Positions 14,345 through 17,569 of a stretch of DNA of 17,569 bases are shown piece by piece. The stretch's first letter is position 1. Each line of letters opens with the position of its first letter. The notes below the pieces were generated by a model. It was given only the letters and a program-made list of their open reading frames with translations. It made no database searches and was not told the origin of the DNA. Both the position numbers and the translations under genes were made by a program. This DNA is from Clostridia bacterium (lineage in GTDB: Bacteria; Bacillota; Clostridia; Christensenellales; Aristaeellaceae), in the NCBI GenBank assembly GCA_017620115.1, contig JAFZRB010000262.1, positions 1 through 17,569 on the forward strand, read 5' to 3'.

Positions 14345-16102
14345 TCAGAGGTAAAACTGCGCCTGCATGGCGTACAGCGCGGCGTAGCGTCCGCCCAGCG
14401 CGATGAGCTCGTCATGCGCGCCGTATTCGGCGACGCGCCCGGCGTCCATCACGGCGATCCGGTCGCAGAATCGCGCGGAGGACAGCCGGTGCGAGATGTA
14501 CAGCGCCGTTTTGCCGTCCACGAGCGCGTCGAACGCGCGGTACATTTCGTACTCCGCGCGCGGGTCGAGCGCGGCGGCCGGTTCATCCAGCACGATGATG
14601 GGCGCGTTTCTGAACAGCGCCCGCGCCAGCGCGATCTTCTGCGCCTCGCCCCCGGAGGGCTGGAAGCCATGCTCGTCGAACGCGCGGCCCACGAAGGTAT
14701 CGAGGCCGTTCGGGAGCGAGGCCAGCCGCCCGTCCAGCCCGGCCCGCCTGAGCGCCGACTCCACGGCCGCGTCGTCCGCCGCGCGGCCCAGCGTCACGTT
14801 GTCGCGCAGGGAAAAGTCGAACAGCCGGAAATCCTGGAACACGGCGGAAAACAGCGACAGGTAGGCGTCGTAGTCGATATCGCGTATGTTCACGCCATCA
14901 AGCCGGATCTCGCCCTCCGTGGGATCGTACAGCCGGCACAGAAGCTTGACCAGCGTCGTTTTGCCCGAGCCGTTTTCGCCCGCCAGCGCCAGCTTCTCGC
15001 CGGGATGCAGGGTAAGGGAAACGCGCCGCAGCGCCCAGCCGTCCGCGCCGGGATAACGAAAGCTCACATTGTCGAAGACGATTTCATGCGGCCCTTCGGG
15101 CAGGGGCAGGCGCTTCCCTTCGCGCATGGCGCAGGGCACAGACAGATATTCGTCCAGCTTGTCATAATACATGTCATAGGCGCGAATCTCCGAGAGGCTC
15201 TTCATGATGCGGCGCAGCGCGTCCGAAAACGATGTGACCGCGCCGGCGCACATGCTGAACGCCCCGACGCCCAGCGAGCCGGAGAGCGTCTTAGCGATGA
15301 GAAAGCCATAGGCCGCGATCTGCTGGACAAACGTCAGGGCCGAGCGGATGACGCCGGCGCGGATGAACAGGTTGTTTTGCCGGGCGATCGCGTCGTTGCA
15401 GCGGTCGGAAAAGCGCCGCCAGCGCGCCAGCAGCCAGATACCCATGTTGTTCAGGCGCAGCTCTTTTCCGCAGGCCGCGTCGTCGAACAGGTTGGAATAA
15501 TACGTCATGCCGCGCTGATTGGCCACGACGCCCATGGACAGCTCCATGGCCCGCTTCTGCGCCCGGCTTTCCGCCCGCGCGCTCAGCGCCGCGAGCGCGG
15601 CGAACAGCAGCACGAACCAGCCGTTCAGCGTCGACAATATGGCCGCCAGAGCGACGAGCGTCACAACCTGCCCGACGATGCCCACCGCGCAGTCCAGCAG
15701 ATAGCCGAAGCCGTGCCAGTCACAGTAAAGGAATTTCCTGGCCTTCTCCTGCATGTCGCGGAAGGCCGGGCTTTCGAGATTTGAATAGTCGGCGCGGGTC
15801 AGACGCTCGCAGAGCGCGTGGTCGAAGGCGGTGTTGACACGGCAGCGGCGCGAGAAGCCGTCGCGTGAGAAGTATTCGTGCAGCGCGCCTGCGATCAGCG
15901 CGTACAGCGCGAAGGCGACCGTGTACAGCATGAGCCGCTCCATGCGGCGCGCGCCGGCGAGTTCCGAAATGATCGCGCCGGGCATGAGCGCGGCGGCCAC
16001 GGGCATGAGCGAGGAGAGCAGCTGGTCAAAAAAGAGCCACAGCACGTAGCGTCTGTCGTATTTCCAGCCCTCCCGGAGAAAGAATAAAAGCCCTTTGAAC
16101 AT
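14345..16102 (-). CDS. ABC exporter half-transporter (membrane domain fused to ATPase)
   Basis: The 585-residue product has the exporter layout: six probable membrane spans in residues 1-310 and an ATPase domain from about 340. ATPase motifs are the Walker A GENGSGKTT with Lys381, the signature PSGGE at 482-486, the Walker B IIVLDEP with Asp506 and catalytic Glu507, the D-loop ALDPR at 511-515, and the H-loop His538 in ISHRLS. The signature has Pro where Leu is usual. Such half-transporters work as homodimers or heterodimers and export drugs, peptides or lipids; no peptidase or lipid-specific feature is seen. The ribosome site GGAGG (complement of 16112-16116) is nine bases from the ATG. No partner half-transporter is adjacent, so it is either a homodimer or its partner lies elsewhere. 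The long leader upstream indicates control by attenuation, as for some antibiotic-responsive exporters. Confidence 0.93.
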   Translation of the reverse strand: MFKGLLFFLREGWKYDRRYVLWLFFDQLLSSLMPVAAALMPGAIISELAGARRMERLMLYTVAFALYALIAGALHEYFSRDGFSRRCRVNTAFDHALCERLTRADYSNLESPAFRDMQEKARKFLYCDWHGFGYLLDCAVGIVGQVVTLVALAAILSTLNGWFVLLFAALAALSARAESRAQKRAMELSMGVVANQRGMTYYSNLFDDAACGKELRLNNMGIWLLARWRRFSDRCNDAIARQNNLFIRAGVIRSALTFVQQIAAYGFLIAKTLSGSLGVGAFSMCAGAVTSFSDALRRIMKSLSEIRAYDMYYDKLDEYLSVPCAMREGKRLPLPEGPHEIVFDNVSFRYPGADGWALRRVSLTLHPGEKLALAGENGSGKTTLVKLLCRLYDPTEGEIRLDGVNIRDIDYDAYLSLFSAVFQDFRLFDFSLRDNVTLGRAADDAAVESALRRAGLDGRLASLPNGLDTFVGRAFDEHGFQPSGGEAQKIALARALFRNAPIIVLDEPAAALDPRAEYEMYRAFDALVDGKTALYISHRLSSARFCDRIAVMDAGRVAEYGAHDELIALGGRYAALYAMQAQFYL

Positions 16103-16149
16103 AACAAAAAACCTCCGTTGATGTGTTTACATGGCCTGCTTTCGGGCAT

Positions 16150-16174
16150 AAAAAAGCCGCGGCAGGCCGCGCGC
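16150..16174 (-). terminator. Attenuator terminator upstream of the ABC exporter
   Basis: In the minus-strand transcript CGCGG (16171-16167) pairs with CCGCG (16162-16158) around a CCTG loop; the stem extends by two more pairs (16174-16173 with 16157-16156) past a one-base bulge, and six U's follow (16155-16150). The T-run ends 47 bases before the exporter's ATG, so unregulated termination would silence the gene. Confidence 0.7.
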
Positions 16175-16189
16175 CGTAAAAAGCGCGCG
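16168..16189 (-). promoter_or_regulatory. Candidate antiterminator hairpin
   Basis: CGCGCGC (16189-16183) can pair with GCGCGCG (16174-16168) around an 8-base UUUUUACG loop. This takes up the left arm of the terminator stem, so the two hairpins cannot coexist. It is all G-C pairs and could outcompete the bulged terminator stem when upstream RNA is free. The role is inferred from the geometry. Confidence 0.5.
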
Positions 16190-16257
16190 CATCAACAAAG
16201 GCCCCTGACCGGACATGGTTCCGGCGGGCGCGTTCGTTCATTCGGCCGGTCGCGGCG

Positions 16258-16302
16258 TTACGCGAGGATGAAGGGCTTGTACAGCATGAAACAGCGCCGC
16301 AT
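16258..16302 (-). CDS. 14-residue leader peptide of the ABC exporter
   Basis: A 15-codon ORF (ATG 16302-16300 to TAA 16260-16258) encodes MRRCFMLYKPFILA. Its ribosome site AAGGAGG (complement of 16311-16317) is eight bases from the ATG and as good as any in the window. It begins about 26 bases after the predicted transcription start and ends about 84 bases before the terminator hairpin. Its place between a consensus promoter and competing hairpins suggests that it is translated for regulation, not for its product. The peptide has two Arg, then a hydrophobic middle and a Lys-Pro; it shows no run of one amino acid that would point to amino-acid starvation, so ribosome stalling or slowing by an inhibitor is more plausible. 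I do not recognise the peptide. Confidence 0.7.
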   Translation of the reverse strand: MRRCFMLYKPFILA

Positions 16303-16334
16303 ACGCTCAGCCTCCTTTACATGGTGGTAACTTT

Positions 16335-16363
16335 ATTATAGAGGCGGTGCGCCCGGCTGTCAA
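16335..16363 (-). promoter_or_regulatory. Consensus promoter of the ABC exporter leader
   Basis: On the minus strand an exact TTGACA (complement of 16358-16363), a 17-base spacer and an exact TATAAT (complement of 16335-16340) make the best promoter in the window. Such a strong promoter before a single exporter gene fits control after initiation, by termination in the leader. Its -35 lies about 24 bases from that of the divergent DnaD promoter. Confidence 0.92.
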
Positions 16364-16387
16364 GGGCGATTTGCGGCAGTTTCCTCA

Positions 16388-16416
16388 TTGCGCGCGCCGC
16401 GTTTTTGTGGTATGAT
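16388..16416 (+). promoter_or_regulatory. Extended -10 promoter of the DnaD-domain gene with overlapping palindrome
   Basis: TATGAT (16411-16416) is preceded by TGG (extended -10), and TTGCGC (16388-16393) is a weak -35 with a 17-base spacer. A perfect inverted repeat, TGGTAT 16408-16413 and ATACCA 16418-16423 around GATG, covers the -10 and could be an operator. Transcription would start near 16423, about 27 bases before the ATG. Confidence 0.7.
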
Positions 16417-16449
16417 GATACCATAAAAACAGTGCGCGGAGGAATACAA

Positions 16450-17569
16450 ATGCCGCTTTGCCGCTTCTCGGACAACTATTTCATGCTGGGCGTGACGCCC
16501 GTCGAAAACATATTCATCCTGAACTTCCTGCCGCACGCGCCGGGCGACTATGTGCGCGCGTATCTGTACGGCCTGATGCAGTGCTGCCGCCCGGACGGCG
16601 ACATGTCGATGGAAAAGATGGCGAACCTTCTGGGCATGGAGCCGGAAACGGTGAAGAGCGCGTTCCAATACTGGGAACGGCAGGGCATCGTCCAGCGCGT
16701 GAGCGACAACCCGCCCGCCTACGAATACCTCAACATAGCCGCGGCCATGAACGGCGAATCGCCCGTGGAGAAGCTCGTCTACCGCTATCGCGATTTCAAC
16801 ACGAAGCTGCAGCAGATCTTCGGCAGCCGCCTGCTGCATCCGGCGGACTTCACGACGGCCTGCGAATGGGTGGAGGACCTTCACCTGCCGGAGGAGGTCG
16901 TGCTGGTCATGGTGGAACACTATGTCCGCGTCAAGGGCAAGTCGTTCCAGTTCAAACAGCTCGAAAAGACGGCGCTCCAGTGGGCTGAACAGGGGATCAA
17001 CACCGTCGAGGCCGCGCAGGACATGCTCTCGCGCGACAGCTCCGCCTATAAAGCCGCGCAGAAGGTGCTCGACCGCTTCAACCTGCGCCGCGCCCCCACC
17101 AGGGAAGAAGTCGACCTGGCGCGCAAATGGCTGGAAGAGTGGAAGCTCACCGAGGAGGCCGTGCTGGTGGCCTGCCGGGAGACCGTGAAGGGCCGGAGCC
17201 CCTCCTTCGGCTATCTGGACGGCATCCTCTCCCGCAACCAGGCCGCCCGCACCTCCGCGGATATGGCCGGCCAGCTGGACGAGGCGGGGCGGCTGCGAGA
17301 GGCGGTCAAGGCCATCCACACGGCGCTGGGCATCCAGCAGATGGCCCCCACGCCCGCCGAGATCGACATTTACCGCAACTTCATCGCCGCGGGGTTCTCG
17401 CCGGAGATCATACTGCACGTGGCGAAGAGCATGGGAAGCTCGAGCGGCTACGATATGGATCGCCTGAACCAGCAGATGGCCAAATTCGTGGAGATGGGTC
17501 TCACGACCGACATGCAGATCACCGAATTCATGGACAAGCAGCGGCTCCTGCGCGAGCAGGCCGCCCGCG
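16450..17569 (+). CDS. DnaD-domain replication initiation protein, N-terminal part (runs off window)
   Basis: The frame is open to the window end, giving 373 residues so far. The N-terminus has a winged-helix region (about 10-90; YVRAYLYGLMQCC, then MEKMANLLGMEPETVKSAFQYWERQGIV), followed by three DnaD/DnaB-type helical repeats at about 124-193, 210-264 and 292-365. The third contains the FIAAGFSPEIILHVAKSM segment. Proteins of this family help load the replicative helicase at the origin in Firmicutes and are often followed by a DnaC-type ATPase gene; that gene would be outside the window. The start is fixed by GGAGG at 16438-16442, seven bases before ATG 16450. It is divergent from the ABC exporter and has its own promoter. 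A phage-type replication protein is possible, but no other phage gene is near. Confidence 0.88.
   Translation, partial: MPLCRFSDNYFMLGVTPVENIFILNFLPHAPGDYVRAYLYGLMQCCRPDGDMSMEKMANLLGMEPETVKSAFQYWERQGIVQRVSDNPPAYEYLNIAAAMNGESPVEKLVYRYRDFNTKLQQIFGSRLLHPADFTTACEWVEDLHLPEEVVLVMVEHYVRVKGKSFQFKQLEKTALQWAEQGINTVEAAQDMLSRDSSAYKAAQKVLDRFNLRRAPTREEVDLARKWLEEWKLTEEAVLVACRETVKGRSPSFGYLDGILSRNQAARTSADMAGQLDEAGRLREAVKAIHTALGIQQMAPTPAEIDIYRNFIAAGFSPEIILHVAKSMGSSSGYDMDRLNQQMAKFVEMGLTTDMQITEFMDKQRLLREQAAR

Larger units (their letters stand above)
16103..16328 (-). promoter_or_regulatory. Regulatory leader of the ABC exporter (candidate ribosome-mediated attenuator)
   Basis: This 226-base stretch lies between the predicted transcription start (about 16328) and the exporter ATG. 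In transcript order it holds a strong ribosome site, a 14-codon ORF, several competing stems, an intrinsic terminator with six U's, and the exporter's own ribosome site. Complementary pairs include 16246-16251 with 16207-16212 (6 bp), 16220-16224 with 16209-16213 (5 bp, exclusive with the former), 16183-16189 with 16168-16174 (7 bp, exclusive with the terminator), 16162-16168 with 16133-16139 (7 bp), and 16190-16196 with 16117-16123 (7 bp, directly before the exporter ribosome site). The region is very GC-rich, so some short pairings may be chance. Translation of the leader ORF would decide which stems form. The inducing signal is unknown. Confidence 0.7.

Noticed and set aside
14414..15784. 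Plus-strand open frame (456 codons) opposite the ABC exporter
   Set aside because: It is antisense to complete Walker and signature motifs and is rich in Arg, Gln, His and Ala without any domain.
16150..16200. Alternating GC stretches as a possible Z-DNA or simple repeat
   Set aside because: The GCGCGC runs are only 6-8 bases long and are better explained as arms of the competing leader hairpins.
16360..17418. Minus-strand open frame (352 codons) opposite the DnaD-domain gene
   Set aside because: It is antisense to a clear winged-helix/DnaD gene and runs over that gene's promoter.

Overview
The window looks like chromosome from a GC-rich anaerobic member of the Clostridia (phylum Firmicutes/Bacillota), probably a gut or rumen carbohydrate user. 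Evidence: strong GGAGG ribosome sites, consensus vegetative promoters (often with an extended -10 TGn), a DnaD-domain replication protein, an LplB/LplC-type (CUT1) sugar transporter with no ATPase of its own, a GH112 phosphorylase and a secreted triple-SH3 protein. Genus and species cannot be told from the sequence alone. No rRNA, tRNA, CRISPR array or transposase was seen.

Layout. 1-462: 3' end of a rhamnose/AI-2-type periplasmic-binding-protein gene, closed by a terminator. 552-5466: two glycoside hydrolase genes, each with its own promoter: a cytoplasmic GH106-type alpha-L-rhamnosidase and a GH36 alpha-galactosidase, closed by a 17-bp stem terminator. 5490-6020: a YgjV-type membrane protein. 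6048-9657: an extended -10 promoter driving an M18 aminopeptidase and a GH112 beta-galactoside phosphorylase, ending in a terminator shared with the convergent operon. 9693-13310 (minus strand): a sugar import operon, permease-permease-binding protein, with a clear promoter. 13432-14288 (minus): a secreted protein with three SH3b repeats, with its own promoter and terminator. 14345-16363 (minus): a drug/peptide-type ABC exporter half-transporter behind a 225-nt leader that encodes a 14-residue peptide and carries competing hairpins and an intrinsic terminator. 16388-end (plus): a divergent DnaD-domain gene that runs off the window.

How the genes may work together. The left 10 kb is a glycan-use region. 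The rhamnose-type binding protein, the rhamnosidase, the alpha-galactosidase and the GH112 phosphorylase all lack export signals where an N-terminus is visible, which fits import of short oligosaccharides followed by cytoplasmic cleavage. Because GH112 includes galactosyl-beta-1,4-rhamnose phosphorylases as well as lacto-N-biose/galacto-N-biose phosphorylases, the rhamnose context suggests pectin (rhamnogalacturonan I) fragments as one possible food source. This is inference.

The most interesting element is the leader of the ABC exporter. A TTGACA-17-TATAAT promoter, a short ORF with an excellent ribosome site, mutually exclusive hairpins and a U6 terminator 48 bases before the exporter start codon together look like ribosome-mediated transcription attenuation, as known for bmrCD of Bacillus subtilis, but with a peptide I do not recognise.
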